The notes below the pieces were generated by a model. It saw only the letters and a program-made list of their open reading frames with translations, made no database searches and was not told the origin of the DNA. The position numbers and the translations under genes were made by a program. A stretch of 64,000 nt of DNA from Anaerorhabdus sp964386325. Its GTDB lineage: Bacteria > Bacillota_I > Bacilli_A > Erysipelotrichales > Erysipelotrichaceae. This document shows, piece after piece, positions 50,793 through 59,725 of this stretch (the stretch's first letter is position 1; every line of letters starts with the position of its first letter). The DNA is taken from assembly GCA_964386325.1 (NCBI GenBank), contig CAYLQY010000001.1:1-64000 (forward strand), read 5' to 3'.

Positions 50793-51260
50793 ATGTTAAG
50801 TTTATTTAAGAAGAAAAAGTTTAAAGAATTATATGCACCAGTAGTTGGAGAATCATTAAGTTTAGATTGTGTTCCTGATCAAGTATTTGCATCAAGAATG
50901 ATGGGTGAGGGAATCGCATTTAAATTTGAAGGAGAAACAATTTGTGCACCATGCGATGCAGAAGTAGTACTTGTTGCCAAAACAAAACATGCAATTGGAT
51001 TAGAAGCAAATGGGCTTGAAATATTGATTCATGTAGGCTTAGATACTGTAAATCTAAATGGGCAAGGATTTGAATGTTGTGTCAAAGTGGGGGATAAAGT
51101 AAAACGTGGAGAATCTCTTTTGAAAGTTGATCGTAACTATATGAACTCAAAAAATATCAACTTATTAACACCTATGATTATTACTTCAAAAGATATAGAA
51201 TTAAATATATATGAGCCAAATAAAGTTGATTTAAATAGTATCGTAATATCGTTAGTATGA
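50793..51260 (+). CDS. PTS EIIA, glucose family (Crr-like), stand-alone
   Basis: A 155-residue EIIA-Glc fold protein. The phospho-histidine is in ILIHVGLDTVNL, and APVVGESLSL and CAPCDAEVV (replacing the usual SPVDG) are recognisable. The start at 50793 follows GGAAGGA; an earlier ATG at 50751 lies in the terminator. It phosphorylates the EIIBC encoded two genes later, which lacks its own EIIA domain. It may also serve other EIIA-less PTS permeases. Confidence 0.88.
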   Translation: MLSLFKKKKFKELYAPVVGESLSLDCVPDQVFASRMMGEGIAFKFEGETICAPCDAEVVLVAKTKHAIGLEANGLEILIHVGLDTVNLNGQGFECCVKVGDKVKRGESLLKVDRNYMNSKNINLLTPMIITSKDIELNIYEPNKVDLNSIVISLV

Positions 51261-51275
51261 TAGGAAAGGAGAACT

Positions 51276-52106
51276 GTGAAATTACTTAAAAGTATTAATA
51301 ACAACGTTGCACTATGTGTAGATTCTGATGGAAATCAGTTAGTTGTTTTTGGTAAAGGGGTTGGATTTCATAAAGCTTCTGAGGAAGTAGAACTTTCTAA
51401 AATTGAAAGGACTTATTATGATGTTGATGTCTCTTACATAGCAATGATTAATGAGATTCCTGAAGATATCATCAAGATATCAGATAAGATTGTTTTATAT
51501 GCTAGAACACAACTAGACAATAGCATTAGTTCTAATTTAGTATTTACTTTAGCAGATCATATTCATTTCTGTATTCAGCGATATAAAAAAAATCTGGTAT
51601 TAAATTTACCGATAACCAATGATATTGAACAACTCTTTGAAAAAGAGATGGAAATAGGTCGATATGGTGTTAATTTAATTAAGAAAAATTATAACATTCA
51701 TCTTCCTAAAGAAGAGATAGCATCAATCGCAATTCACATTATCAATGCTCAAGAAAAAGAAAAGAATAGCGTTAATATAGAAAATGATGAAGTTATTGAT
51801 AAATTAACTAAAATTATTGAAGAATGTTTCCAAACAACTATTAATCGTGATGATTTTAATTATTCAAGATTTGTTTCGCACATGCATTATTTATTGAAAC
51901 GATTAAAAGAAAATCGATTAATAAATACAAAGAATAAGAAAATCTATGAAACATTGATTTCGAGTTATAAAGAAACATATGAATGTACAGAAAAAATAAG
52001 TTTCTATTTAAAAAATAAAATGAAGATTGAATTAAATGATGAAGAAAAATTATATTTAATGTTACATGTAAATCGATTATGTATTAGAGAGGATTGTTAC
52101 CAATAG
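51276..52106 (+). CDS. licT: LicT/BglG-family transcriptional antiterminator
   Basis: A 276-residue antiterminator. The N-terminal CAT RNA-binding domain is at residues 1-55 (LLKSINNNVALCVDSDGNQL, VVFGKGVGFHK). PRD1 (FTLADHIHFCIQRYK) and PRD2 (SHMHYLLKRLKENRLI) carry regulatory histidines. HPr and EII phosphorylate these to switch dimer activity. It binds the RAT sites at 50718 and 52091. GTG start after AGGAAAGGAG. Its final codons are themselves the 5' half of the second RAT, so message end and target overlap. Confidence 0.92.
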   Translation: MKLLKSINNNVALCVDSDGNQLVVFGKGVGFHKASEEVELSKIERTYYDVDVSYIAMINEIPEDIIKISDKIVLYARTQLDNSISSNLVFTLADHIHFCIQRYKKNLVLNLPITNDIEQLFEKEMEIGRYGVNLIKKNYNIHLPKEEIASIAIHIINAQEKEKNSVNIENDEVIDKLTKIIEECFQTTINRDDFNYSRFVSHMHYLLKRLKENRLINTKNKKIYETLISSYKETYECTEKISFYLKNKMKIELNDEEKLYLMLHVNRLCIREDCYQ

Positions 52107-52115
52107 GGCTTGACC
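52091..52115 (+). promoter_or_regulatory. RAT antiterminator RNA site 2, overlapping the licT stop codon
   Basis: GGATTGTTACCAA-TA-GGGCTTGACC matches site 1 in all conserved positions. Its first 16 bases are codons and stop of the antiterminator gene. Confidence 0.87.
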
Positions 52116-52156
52116 TCATACAAATAAACGGGTGTTTATTGTGTGGGGTTTTATTT
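52112..52156 (+). terminator. Conditional terminator 2 before the EIIBC gene
   Basis: A long stem from GACCTCATACAAATAAAC to GTTTATTGTGTGGGGT (one bulged A, G-U pairs) with loop GGGT, then a T-rich run. Its left arm shares GACC with RAT 2. Confidence 0.87.
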
Positions 52157-52222
52157 TTGGTCAATGCAGTTTGAGACGTCCAAACTGTTAAGATAAATAA
52201 TTCAAAATTGGAGGGAAAAGAT

Positions 52223-53587
52223 ATGACAAAGAAGAATTATGAAGATATCGCAGGTAAGATTTTAGTTTTAATTGGGGGTAAAGAAAATATTAGTTATTGT
52301 ACACATTGTGTGACAAGATTACGAATCACTACTAAAGATAAAAGTTTAATAAAAGCAGATGAAATAAATAATTTGTCTGGCGTTGTAGGAAATCAATGGT
52401 CAGGGGAACAATTTCAAATTATCATTGGTAATGAAGTAGAAGATGTATATAAAGCAATCTGTAAACTTGCAGATATCAAGGAAGAAGAATCAATTGATGA
52501 AAATCTAGATGCAACAGAAAAAAAGGAAAAAGGAGTTAAGGGAATTTTCTCAACACTCTTAGAAATACTTTCATCTGTATTAGCACCAATAATCCCAGCA
52601 ATTGTTGCATGTGGGTTGTTACAAGGTTTATTATATTCAGCACAATCACTAGGTTGGATTGACCCTGCTAATGAGACATATACCTTTTTCTTTACATGTT
52701 CACAAGTTGCATTCTATTTCTTACCTATTCTAGTAGGTTACTCTGCTGGTAAAAGATTTAAATGCAATCCAATTCTTGCAGCAACAACTGCTGGTATATT
52801 GATGAGTCCATCATTCTCAGCGTTGGCAGGAACACAAATAAAACTTTTTGGAGTCATTCCTGTCATGTATGCGGGTTATGCATCAACAGTTATTCCAGCA
52901 ATTCTAACAGTATATTTCCAATCACATGTTGAAAGATTATGTAAACGTTTTGTTCCTAAGATGATTGATATTATTGTTACACCATTAGTAACAGTTATGC
53001 TTTCAGCGATTGTTGGTTGGACAATTCTTGCGCCAATTGGTGGATGGTTAGGAACATTTGTAGCTGAAGGTATCTTATGGCTTTACACATCATTAGGTCC
53101 TATCGGTGGAGCGATTTGTGGTGCTTTATATCCATTTATGTTAATGACAGGTATGCAAGTTGCAATGTCTCCAATTACAGTACAAAACTTAGCTACTTTA
53201 GGTTATGACTTTATTTATCCATGTACAGCTGCATCAAATGCTGCAATGGCAGTATGTGCGTTATATATTTTCTGGAAGTCAAAAGATGAAAATACAAAAT
53301 CAATGGGTCTATCAACTGGAATTACTGGATTAATTGGTGTAACAGAACCAGTTTTCTTTGGACTAATTGCGAAGTATAAAAAAGCGTTAATCGCAACAGT
53401 AGTTGGTGGCGCTGCCGGTGGATTAGTTATGGGAGCATTTACAGTTCAATACTTATCATTTGGATTTGTTCCATTTGGTACAATCGTTTTGGCAATGACA
53501 GAAACATTCCCTTATTATATGATTGGTGTTTGTATTGCGATGGTAGTTGCGTTTGTAATGATGTACATATTGAAATGGAAGGATTAA
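52223..53587 (+). CDS. PTS EIIBC, beta-glucoside (glucose-superfamily) permease
   Basis: About 454 residues: an N-terminal EIIB with phospho-Cys29 in THCVTRLRI, a linker, and a C-terminal EIIC with about ten helices and the motif TGLIGVTEPVFFG. BglP-type proteins of about 610 residues carry a C-terminal EIIA; here it is absent and supplied by the gene at 50793. The ATG at 52223 follows GGAGGG. It imports and phosphorylates a beta-glucoside for the downstream GH1 enzyme. Expression needs antitermination at RAT 2. Confidence 0.92.
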   Translation: MTKKNYEDIAGKILVLIGGKENISYCTHCVTRLRITTKDKSLIKADEINNLSGVVGNQWSGEQFQIIIGNEVEDVYKAICKLADIKEEESIDENLDATEKKEKGVKGIFSTLLEILSSVLAPIIPAIVACGLLQGLLYSAQSLGWIDPANETYTFFFTCSQVAFYFLPILVGYSAGKRFKCNPILAATTAGILMSPSFSALAGTQIKLFGVIPVMYAGYASTVIPAILTVYFQSHVERLCKRFVPKMIDIIVTPLVTVMLSAIVGWTILAPIGGWLGTFVAEGILWLYTSLGPIGGAICGALYPFMLMTGMQVAMSPITVQNLATLGYDFIYPCTAASNAAMAVCALYIFWKSKDENTKSMGLSTGITGLIGVTEPVFFGLIAKYKKALIATVVGGAAGGLVMGAFTVQYLSFGFVPFGTIVLAMTETFPYYMIGVCIAMVVAFVMMYILKWKD

Positions 53588-53591
53588 TTTA

Positions 53592-55025
53592 ATGGGATTT
53601 AAGGAAAACTTTTTATGGGGCGGAGCTACAGCCGCAAATCAAATAGAAGGAGCTTATCTTGAAGATGGCAAAGGTTTATCTGTTGCGGATATTGTTACAG
53701 GTGGTTCACATGAACAACCAAGAATAATCTCGCCATCAATGGATGAAAAATATTTTTACCCGTCAAGAAAATCAATCGATTTTTATCATCACTATAAAGA
53801 AGATATTGCTTTATTTGCAGAGATGGGATTTAAAGCCTATCGCTTCTCAATATCATGGGCTAGAATATATCCGAACGGTGATGATGAAAAACCAAATGAA
53901 AAAGGATTAGAGTTCTATGATAATGTATTTAAAGAACTAGAGAAATATAAAATAGAACCTGTTGTAACGATTTCACATAGTGATATTCCGCTTAATATTG
54001 CGGAAAAATATCACGGTTGGAACAATAAAGCAGTAATTGATTTATATGTGAAATATGCAAAGACGTTATTTGAAAGATACAGTAAGTATGTAACTTATTG
54101 GATACCTTTTAATGAAATCAATGATATTTTCTTAGCGATGAGTTCACTTGGACAAGGGGCATTCATTGAAGAAGAGGAATGTACATTTGCTCAACAAAAA
54201 GATGATCCCAATGCTCGTTTCAATGCATTAAACAATATGTTTATCGCTTCAGCCTTGGCGGTAAAAAGTGGTCATGAAATAAATAACAAATTTAGATTTG
54301 GTACAATGATTTGTCATATCACACGTTATCCAAGAACATGTCATCCAGATGATGTATTATCCGTATTTAAGAATGATTTGTTCTTCAATAATACTTGTTC
54401 TGACGTTATGCTTAAGGGTGAATATCCATTCTATACATTAAAAGAGTTTGAAATACGTGGTATTCAATTGGATTTATCCGATGAAGAGAAACAAATATTA
54501 AGAGAAGGAGTTTGTGACTATTACACATTCTCTTATTATCAAAGTATTTCTGAAAGTACTTTGAAGTTTGATGAACAAACAAGTGGAAACATTATGGGTG
54601 GTATTAAGAACCCATATTTAAAAGAAACAGAATGGGATTGGCCAATTGACCCAGTGGGATTACGCTATACATTACTTAAAGTCTATGATCGTTATAAAGT
54701 TCCTGTGATGATTACAGAAAATGGTATTGGTTGTCGTGACATACTCAATGAAGATGGTACTATCCATGATCCATATCGAATTGAATACATTAAAGATCAT
54801 ATTATTGAAATGGAAAAAGCAATTGATGATGGTGTGGATTTGATTGGCTATATGGCGTGGGGCTGTATTGATTTAGTTAGTGTGTCAACAGGAGAAATGA
54901 AGAAACGATACGGGTTTATTTATGTAGATACAGATGATTTAGGAAATGGTAGTTTTAAGCGATATAAAAAAGATTCATTCACTTGGTATAAAAAAGTGAT
55001 TGAATCAAATGGTGAAATACGATAG
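53592..55025 (+). CDS. 6-phospho-beta-glucosidase, GH1 (cassette 5)
   Basis: A 477-residue GH1 enzyme with FLWGGATAANQIEGAY, acid/base Glu175 in FNEIN, nucleophile Glu376 in ITENG, and the phosphate-binding SVSTGEMKKRYGFIYVD. Both catalytic residues are intact, so it is a conventional hydrolase of phosphorylated beta-glucosides. Its SHSDIP motif differs from SHYEMP of cassettes 2 and 3. It is four bases after the EIIBC gene and ends the operon before a strong terminator. Confidence 0.93.
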   Translation: MGFKENFLWGGATAANQIEGAYLEDGKGLSVADIVTGGSHEQPRIISPSMDEKYFYPSRKSIDFYHHYKEDIALFAEMGFKAYRFSISWARIYPNGDDEKPNEKGLEFYDNVFKELEKYKIEPVVTISHSDIPLNIAEKYHGWNNKAVIDLYVKYAKTLFERYSKYVTYWIPFNEINDIFLAMSSLGQGAFIEEEECTFAQQKDDPNARFNALNNMFIASALAVKSGHEINNKFRFGTMICHITRYPRTCHPDDVLSVFKNDLFFNNTCSDVMLKGEYPFYTLKEFEIRGIQLDLSDEEKQILREGVCDYYTFSYYQSISESTLKFDEQTSGNIMGGIKNPYLKETEWDWPIDPVGLRYTLLKVYDRYKVPVMITENGIGCRDILNEDGTIHDPYRIEYIKDHIIEMEKAIDDGVDLIGYMAWGCIDLVSVSTGEMKKRYGFIYVDTDDLGNGSFKRYKKDSFTWYKKVIESNGEIR

Positions 55026-55033
55026 AAATAAAG

Positions 55034-55068
55034 AAGATGACGGTACAAGTGCGAACCGTCATCTTTTT
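55034..55068 (+). terminator. Terminator of cassette 5
   Basis: AAGATGACGGT with ACCGTCATCTT, 10-base loop, then TTT. Confidence 0.87.
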
Positions 55069-55161
55069 AAGTTATCTAACACTGTCCATCTAAATTGCTG
55101 GATTCTATCATTTTCAATTTAATAGGAATTCTAGGGAGAGGGTAAGCGAATTCTAAATGAA

Positions 55162-55698
55162 TTAACCGTCTTCGCCTTCAAATCTCATACCCATATCAAT
55201 TCGAAACTCTTTATTATCTGAGTTTGAATATGCATATAGATCAAATCCAATAATTTCAAAGCCACACTTTTGATAAAGTTGGATGGCAGTTGCATTAGAA
55301 CTAAGTACCTCTAACACAATCATTCTTACACCTTTTGATTTTGCGAGTGTAATCATTTCTCGAATTAAACGAGTTCCTAAGTTCTGACGTTTGAATTCAT
55401 CAAAGATGAGTAAGTTTGTAATACGGTAGCGATTATTCCACATTTCAATACTACCTTCAATAAACCCTGCCCAAACATCATTAACAAAGATTCCTAATAA
55501 TTCGGGTGCTTCTAACCAATCGCCAAACAATGTATCCTCATAGGATGAAGCAATCTCATTATCATAATGCTTCAAGACTAAATTAAAACTTGTACCTTTA
55601 ATTTCAATATCGTAATACGATTTTGTATGATAGATAAAATTAAATTTAGTTTGAGTTAACTCTTCTTGTTGAATTCTTCTAATACTGACATTTTTCAT
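55162..55698 (-). CDS. GNAT-family N-acetyltransferase
   Basis: A 178-residue GNAT protein. The acetyl-CoA loop is EFKRQNLGTRLIREMI, followed by VLEVLSSNATAIQLYQKCGF. An N-terminal extension of about 60 residues and the overall layout resemble streptothricin acetyltransferase-like proteins, but the acceptor cannot be deduced. It is transcribed alone, convergent with cassette 5. Confidence 0.85.
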   Translation of the reverse strand: MKNVSIRRIQQEELTQTKFNFIYHTKSYYDIEIKGTSFNLVLKHYDNEIASSYEDTLFGDWLEAPELLGIFVNDVWAGFIEGSIEMWNNRYRITNLLIFDEFKRQNLGTRLIREMITLAKSKGVRMIVLEVLSSNATAIQLYQKCGFEIIGFDLYAYSNSDNKEFRIDMGMRFEGEDG

Positions 55699-55775
55699 GA
55701 CATATTCCTCACGAGTTTCCCTAGTGATATAATTATAACGTAAAATGAAATAAATGTGATAATTAAGGAGAATGG

Positions 55776-56474
55776 ATGAAATACTTTGGAACTTTGCAAG
55801 GGGAACAGCATAAATATTTAAATAAGATAATTAGAAATGAAAAGAAATTAGATGAAGCAAAAGAATTGTTTTTAGATATTCATGCTAAAATGCATTTATC
55901 AAAAGCAACGAATACTGCTAAAAATGAAATAGATTCCTTATTTGAGGATATGAAGGATGAAGAATATAGAGCGTTGGTTAGTCGTGACCATGAAACAATT
56001 ATTTGGTGTTTGTGGCATTTAGCAAGAATTGAAGATTGTACAATGAATATCTTAGTGAATCAAGGAACACAAATTTTTAATGAATCATGGAAATCAAAAA
56101 TCAATGTTTCTATTACTGATACAGGAAATGCTTTAAATGAAGATGAAATGATGAAATTAAGTAAAGAAATAAATATTAAAAGTTGTATTGAATATCGCAA
56201 TCAAGTAGCAAAACAAACGCGAAAAATTGTTGAAGGATTAACTACAAAAGATATGACAAGAAAAATACGAAATGAAGATATTATGCGAATAAAAGAGGTG
56301 GGCGGTGTTACAGAACAAGAGGATTCTATCTGGCTATTAGATTACTGGGGTAGTAAAGATGTAGCAGGATTATTACTCATGCCACCGACACGTCATGCGA
56401 TTCTTCATCTGAATGATTGTTGTAAATGGAAAGAGCATATGCGAAGTGGTAAGAAGGTGTATCGTCATGAGTAA
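55776..56474 (+). CDS. DinB-superfamily metal-binding four-helix protein
   Basis: A 232-residue helical protein with features of the DinB/YfiT fold: HETIIWCLWHLARIEDCTMN carries two candidate metal-binding His, and HAILHLNDCCKW a third. DinB-like proteins bind a divalent metal; some transfer small thiols. The start follows AAGGAG. It overlaps the SAP-domain gene by eight bases, so the two are co-translated. Confidence 0.75.
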   Translation: MKYFGTLQGEQHKYLNKIIRNEKKLDEAKELFLDIHAKMHLSKATNTAKNEIDSLFEDMKDEEYRALVSRDHETIIWCLWHLARIEDCTMNILVNQGTQIFNESWKSKINVSITDTGNALNEDEMMKLSKEINIKSCIEYRNQVAKQTRKIVEGLTTKDMTRKIRNEDIMRIKEVGGVTEQEDSIWLLDYWGSKDVAGLLLMPPTRHAILHLNDCCKWKEHMRSGKKVYRHE

Positions 56475-57060
56475 GCGTCCTATTTTAAATAAAGATTTAG
56501 ACAGTGAGACTTTCAAGAGTTTTTATTATTTAAAAGAAGAACTGGTTGATTTTTGTAAACAAAATCAACTTCCTGTTACTGGCGGAAAAATAGAATTAAC
56601 AACTAGAATCGCCTATTTTTTAGAAACTGGGAAATATAATCCAGTTATTAAAGAATCAAAAAGAAGAATTGAAGTACATGAAATACAAGAGGACACACTG
56701 ATTGAAAATCCGTTTGTTTGTAGTGAGAATCATCGCGCTTTTTTCAAAGAAAAAATAGGAAAACAGTTTTCTTTTAATGTCCAGTTTCAAAAATGGCTAA
56801 AGAATAATGGTGGGAAAAGTTATCGCGATGCGATACATGCTTATCAAGAAATAATCAAGGGAAAGAAAACAAATAAAACCACAATCGACAAACAGTTTGA
56901 GTACAATACCTATATACGTGCATTTTTTGAGGATAATAAAGGTAGAACGCTTGAAGATGCAATCAAATGTTGGAAATATAAGAAATCTTTGCCAGGGCAG
57001 CATCGTTATGAAGCAACAGATACCCTCGTTTTAAATAAATCTTCGCAAGAGTTCAAATAA
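56467..57060 (+). CDS. SAP-domain protein with DUF6434-like C-terminus
   Basis: About 197 residues. The N-terminal SAP domain (FYYLKEELVDFCKQNQLPVT, GGKIELTTRIAYFLETG) is a DNA-binding helix-extension-helix. The C-terminal part contains NPFVCSENHRAFFKEKIGKQ and a conserved FEYNTYIRAFFEDN stretch, consistent with DUF6434. The start at 56467 is set by overlap with the DinB-like gene. It is probably a nucleic-acid-binding protein of unknown role. Confidence 0.75.
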   Translation: MSKRPILNKDLDSETFKSFYYLKEELVDFCKQNQLPVTGGKIELTTRIAYFLETGKYNPVIKESKRRIEVHEIQEDTLIENPFVCSENHRAFFKEKIGKQFSFNVQFQKWLKNNGGKSYRDAIHAYQEIIKGKKTNKTTIDKQFEYNTYIRAFFEDNKGRTLEDAIKCWKYKKSLPGQHRYEATDTLVLNKSSQEFK

Positions 57061-57121
57061 ATAATATGTAAATTTGTTAAGTTTGGTGATACTATGAGGG
57101 TAACAACAAACGGAGGTACTT

Positions 57122-57328
57122 ATGGAAGAGCTAACTAAGATAATGGTTCGCTTTGCTTCAACTGGATGGGATTTGATTTCACAACCTGCACGACAATGGC
57201 TTGAAGGAACAGCTGATAAAAATGCACTACTTGCAGCAATTCAACAAGCAGATGAACTTTGTGGAAGTTGTGGATGTGACTTGGATCCACTTTATAAAAG
57301 AGCGATAAAACTCTTAAATGAGAACTAA
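57122..57328 (+). CDS. Small cysteine-motif protein, unknown
   Basis: A 68-residue protein that I cannot place in a family. It has an amphipathic N-terminal region (ASTGWDLISQPARQWLEG) and a CGSCGCDLDPLY motif that could bind a metal or form a redox site. A good ACGGAGG ribosome binding site precedes it, which argues that it is a real gene. It is isolated between the SAP and XRE genes. Confidence 0.68.
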   Translation: MEELTKIMVRFASTGWDLISQPARQWLEGTADKNALLAAIQQADELCGSCGCDLDPLYKRAIKLLNEN

Positions 57329-57445
57329 GGTGACTTAGTTTTTATTTTATAACCATCAAAAAAGCCCTAAAATAGCCAATGTAAAAAATATTTGATAGAC
57401 CAAATTAAGCAAAAATGACAATCTTATGGTACAAGGAGAACAAAA

Positions 57446-57853
57446 ATGGAAATTGGAAAGATGTTAAAAGAAGCGCGTGTTAACTCCGGATTAACACAAG
57501 AAGATGTAGCAGATAAGATTCGTGTAACTAGGCAAACAATGTCTAATTGGGAGAATGAAAAATGTTATCCAGATATTATCAATGTTATTGAACTCAGCAA
57601 TCTCTATGGTGTTAGCCTTGATGAATTACTAAAAGGAGATGAAAAGATGATTCAACATTTGGAACAATCAACGGATACCGTAAATAGTAATAGAAAACTA
57701 ATTGCAGCTATTGGTATCAATATTTTGCTTATTATCATATTTATCGTATTTAATGGAGTAATTGCACAAAATCGATATTTAATACTTTTAGCAATGAGTA
57801 TTGGTGTACTCAGTACATCTGTTTTATTCTATCAAATTATAAGAAAGATATAG
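57446..57853 (+). CDS. XRE-family HTH regulator with membrane tail
   Basis: A 135-residue protein. A Cro/CI-type HTH fills residues 3-60 (GLTQEDVADKIRVTRQTMSN), a short linker follows, and two membrane helices occupy residues about 83-132. HTH proteins with membrane anchors usually regulate neighbouring genes. Probable target or partner: the small membrane protein 12 bases downstream. Starts after ACAAGGAGAAC. Confidence 0.87.
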   Translation: MEIGKMLKEARVNSGLTQEDVADKIRVTRQTMSNWENEKCYPDIINVIELSNLYGVSLDELLKGDEKMIQHLEQSTDTVNSNRKLIAAIGINILLIIIFIVFNGVIAQNRYLILLAMSIGVLSTSVLFYQIIRKI

Positions 57854-57864
57854 GAGTGATAAAG

Positions 57865-58194
57865 ATGGAAATGTGGTATGTGGGTTTAATTGTATTTATA
57901 GTGTTACTTGGTGCTATTACATTAGCGTATCAAGTCTATAACATGGTTTATTTAGATGCGAAGAGTCGAGGGCTCAAACATCCAAAATTCTGGGGATTCT
58001 TTTCCATGGGTGGTAATAATGGGAGTAGTGGACTTATTCTTTATTTACTAGGCAGAAATAAATATGCATCAACAATGAGTAGTGAAGATCAAAGTGTGAT
58101 GGAAATAAGAAAGAAAAAGGCATTAGTTTCACTTTGTTTTATTTTTATCGGAACATTTTGTTTAATAATGACAATGGTTTTAAATGAATTTTAA
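57865..58194 (+). CDS. Small membrane protein
   Basis: A 109-residue protein with two clear helices (IVFIVLLGAITLAYQVYNMV and LVSLCFIFIGTFCLIMTMVL) and a central cytoplasmic stretch. The ATG at 57865 follows AGGAGTGATAAAG; a GTG at 57856 is in frame but sits in the ribosome binding site. It is probably co-transcribed with the XRE regulator. Function unknown. Confidence 0.72.
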   Translation: MEMWYVGLIVFIVLLGAITLAYQVYNMVYLDAKSRGLKHPKFWGFFSMGGNNGSSGLILYLLGRNKYASTMSSEDQSVMEIRKKKALVSLCFIFIGTFCLIMTMVLNEF

Positions 58195-58195
58195 T

Positions 58196-58222
58196 AAAGG
58201 GGAAGACAACTTCCTCTTTTAC
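58196..58222 (+). terminator. Terminator after the XRE/membrane-protein pair
   Basis: AAAGGGGAAG-ACAA-CTTCCTCTTT with one G-U pair and following T residues. A TATAAT-containing promoter for the next gene lies just downstream (TTATAAT near 58225-58231). Confidence 0.78.
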
Positions 58223-58250
58223 GTTATAATAAAGTAAATGGAGTGAGTAA

Positions 58251-58865
58251 ATGGCAAAACGAATCGATGACTACAAAAATTTAAATATTAATCAAACAAT
58301 ATGTAATCAACATGGTGCTTTCATGATGGATGACAAGTCACTCGCAACAGTTGAAATCATTTCGCAAGACAGTGCAATTGTTCAAATGGATAATGGAGAC
58401 TATCTAGATGAATTGTTGGATGAATTTAGGTTTTATGCAGAACATATTACTAGTTTTTATAATGCGAAAAAAGAGTTACTAAAAGAGTTTCCGCATAAAG
58501 AATTAAAGGAAGTTGAGCTACTTAGCCTTCAACCATCACAATTCTTTGTTAGTGATGATAAAGTAAAATCAGTATCCTCATTTATAAGTGGTAGTAAGGA
58601 TGTTGTGATACCGATTGTTAAGAATTCTGGGTTGAATATCATTTTAGATGGTCACACACGTTTATATGCTGCAGCGATGAAAGGAATCAAAACAGGTTTT
58701 GTTTATGAAGCTGAAACAGACGAGTATATTCATGATTTTGTGAAGGAAGCTCGACGTAGAGGAATTAAAAGTGTGAACGATTTAAAACGATTGACTCAAA
58801 AAGAATATGAAAAAGAATGGTATAGCTATTGCGATAACTATTTTTGTGCTAAAAAGGAAGACTAG
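58251..58865 (+). CDS. ParB/Srx-fold protein, non-partition type
   Basis: A 204-residue protein with the ParB/sulfiredoxin motif ILDGHTRLYAAAMKGIKTGF (residues about 125-145) preceded by VVIPIVKNSGLN. No HTH for parS binding is present and there is no parA, so this is not a plasmid or chromosome partition protein. The ParB fold binds CTP or ATP in characterised members. It lies two bases before the AraC-type gene and is probably in one transcript with it. Confidence 0.68.
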   Translation: MAKRIDDYKNLNINQTICNQHGAFMMDDKSLATVEIISQDSAIVQMDNGDYLDELLDEFRFYAEHITSFYNAKKELLKEFPHKELKEVELLSLQPSQFFVSDDKVKSVSSFISGSKDVVIPIVKNSGLNIILDGHTRLYAAAMKGIKTGFVYEAETDEYIHDFVKEARRRGIKSVNDLKRLTQKEYEKEWYSYCDNYFCAKKED

Positions 58866-58867
58866 TT

Positions 58868-59692
58868 ATGGAATTTAAAATAGAAAGCTATACTGGTGAT
58901 ATTCTAAACAAAACAAATAATCATCTATATATTAAACCATGTAAAGAATTGAGGCGTGTAGTTGCACACTATACGATAACGTTTCAAAATCCTGAACATT
59001 CTATTCCTGATGAAAGTGTTTTGAATCTTATTCCTGATGTGAGTGGATGTTTTGTATTTCGTTTTTTAGAGAAATTCATAATTTCAGTTTGGGGGCCAAC
59101 GACAAAAATTGTGACAGTTAAAAATGACCTAAATCTAGTAGGTTGTAAATTTTTTGTGGAGTTTCATCCTGGTGGACTTTATCAAGTTTTGGGTGTAGAT
59201 ATAAGTAAGACAGTAGATAAAAAATATGAATTACAAGATTTTAATCAAGAACTCTTTAACGAGATTCATCAAAGAATACAGTCAATGAATTCGTTTGATG
59301 AGATTGTAAAAATGGTGAATGAAGTATTAAGTAGAGAAATAAAAAAGAATCCAATAGAGAAAAATATACACAAATGGATTGAAAATATTGTACGTAAAAA
59401 TCTCAATGTTAATGCTAAAGAAATTGCCCATAACTTAGGATTTAGTGAAAGACAAATAACGCGATACTTTAATCGATACGTTGGTCTAGGTGTGAAAAAA
59501 TATTCTAAAATTGTACGGCTTAATCACGTTCTTGAAGAATTTAATTCAAATAATCTTACACAACTAGCAAGTGATTATGAATACTTTGATCAAGCACATT
59601 TTAACCATGTTTTTAAAGAAATATGTGGTAAATCACCATCGCATTATATTGAAAATATGTCTGATTTTTACAATGAAATATATAAATTTTGA
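58868..59692 (+). CDS. AraC-family transcriptional regulator with DUF6597-like N-terminus
   Basis: A 274-residue regulator. The N-terminal sensor resembles DUF6597 (VAHYTITFQNPEH, LIPDVSGCFVFRF, FFVEFHPGGLYQVLG). The C-terminal AraC double HTH is at residues about 175-262 (KEIAHNLGFSERQITRYFNR, EYFDQAHFNHVFKEICGKSP). It probably controls the neighbouring ParB-fold and VOC genes; the effector is unknown. Confidence 0.85.
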   Translation: MEFKIESYTGDILNKTNNHLYIKPCKELRRVVAHYTITFQNPEHSIPDESVLNLIPDVSGCFVFRFLEKFIISVWGPTTKIVTVKNDLNLVGCKFFVEFHPGGLYQVLGVDISKTVDKKYELQDFNQELFNEIHQRIQSMNSFDEIVKMVNEVLSREIKKNPIEKNIHKWIENIVRKNLNVNAKEIAHNLGFSERQITRYFNRYVGLGVKKYSKIVRLNHVLEEFNSNNLTQLASDYEYFDQAHFNHVFKEICGKSPSHYIENMSDFYNEIYKF

Positions 59693-59725
59693 TTTATGAT
59701 AATCCTAGAAATGGAGGATTTAATG

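Noticed and set aside
58251..58865. Chromosome or plasmid partition protein ParB
   Set aside because: Only the short ParB-fold motif is present; there is no HTH, no parA neighbour and no parS-like site seen.
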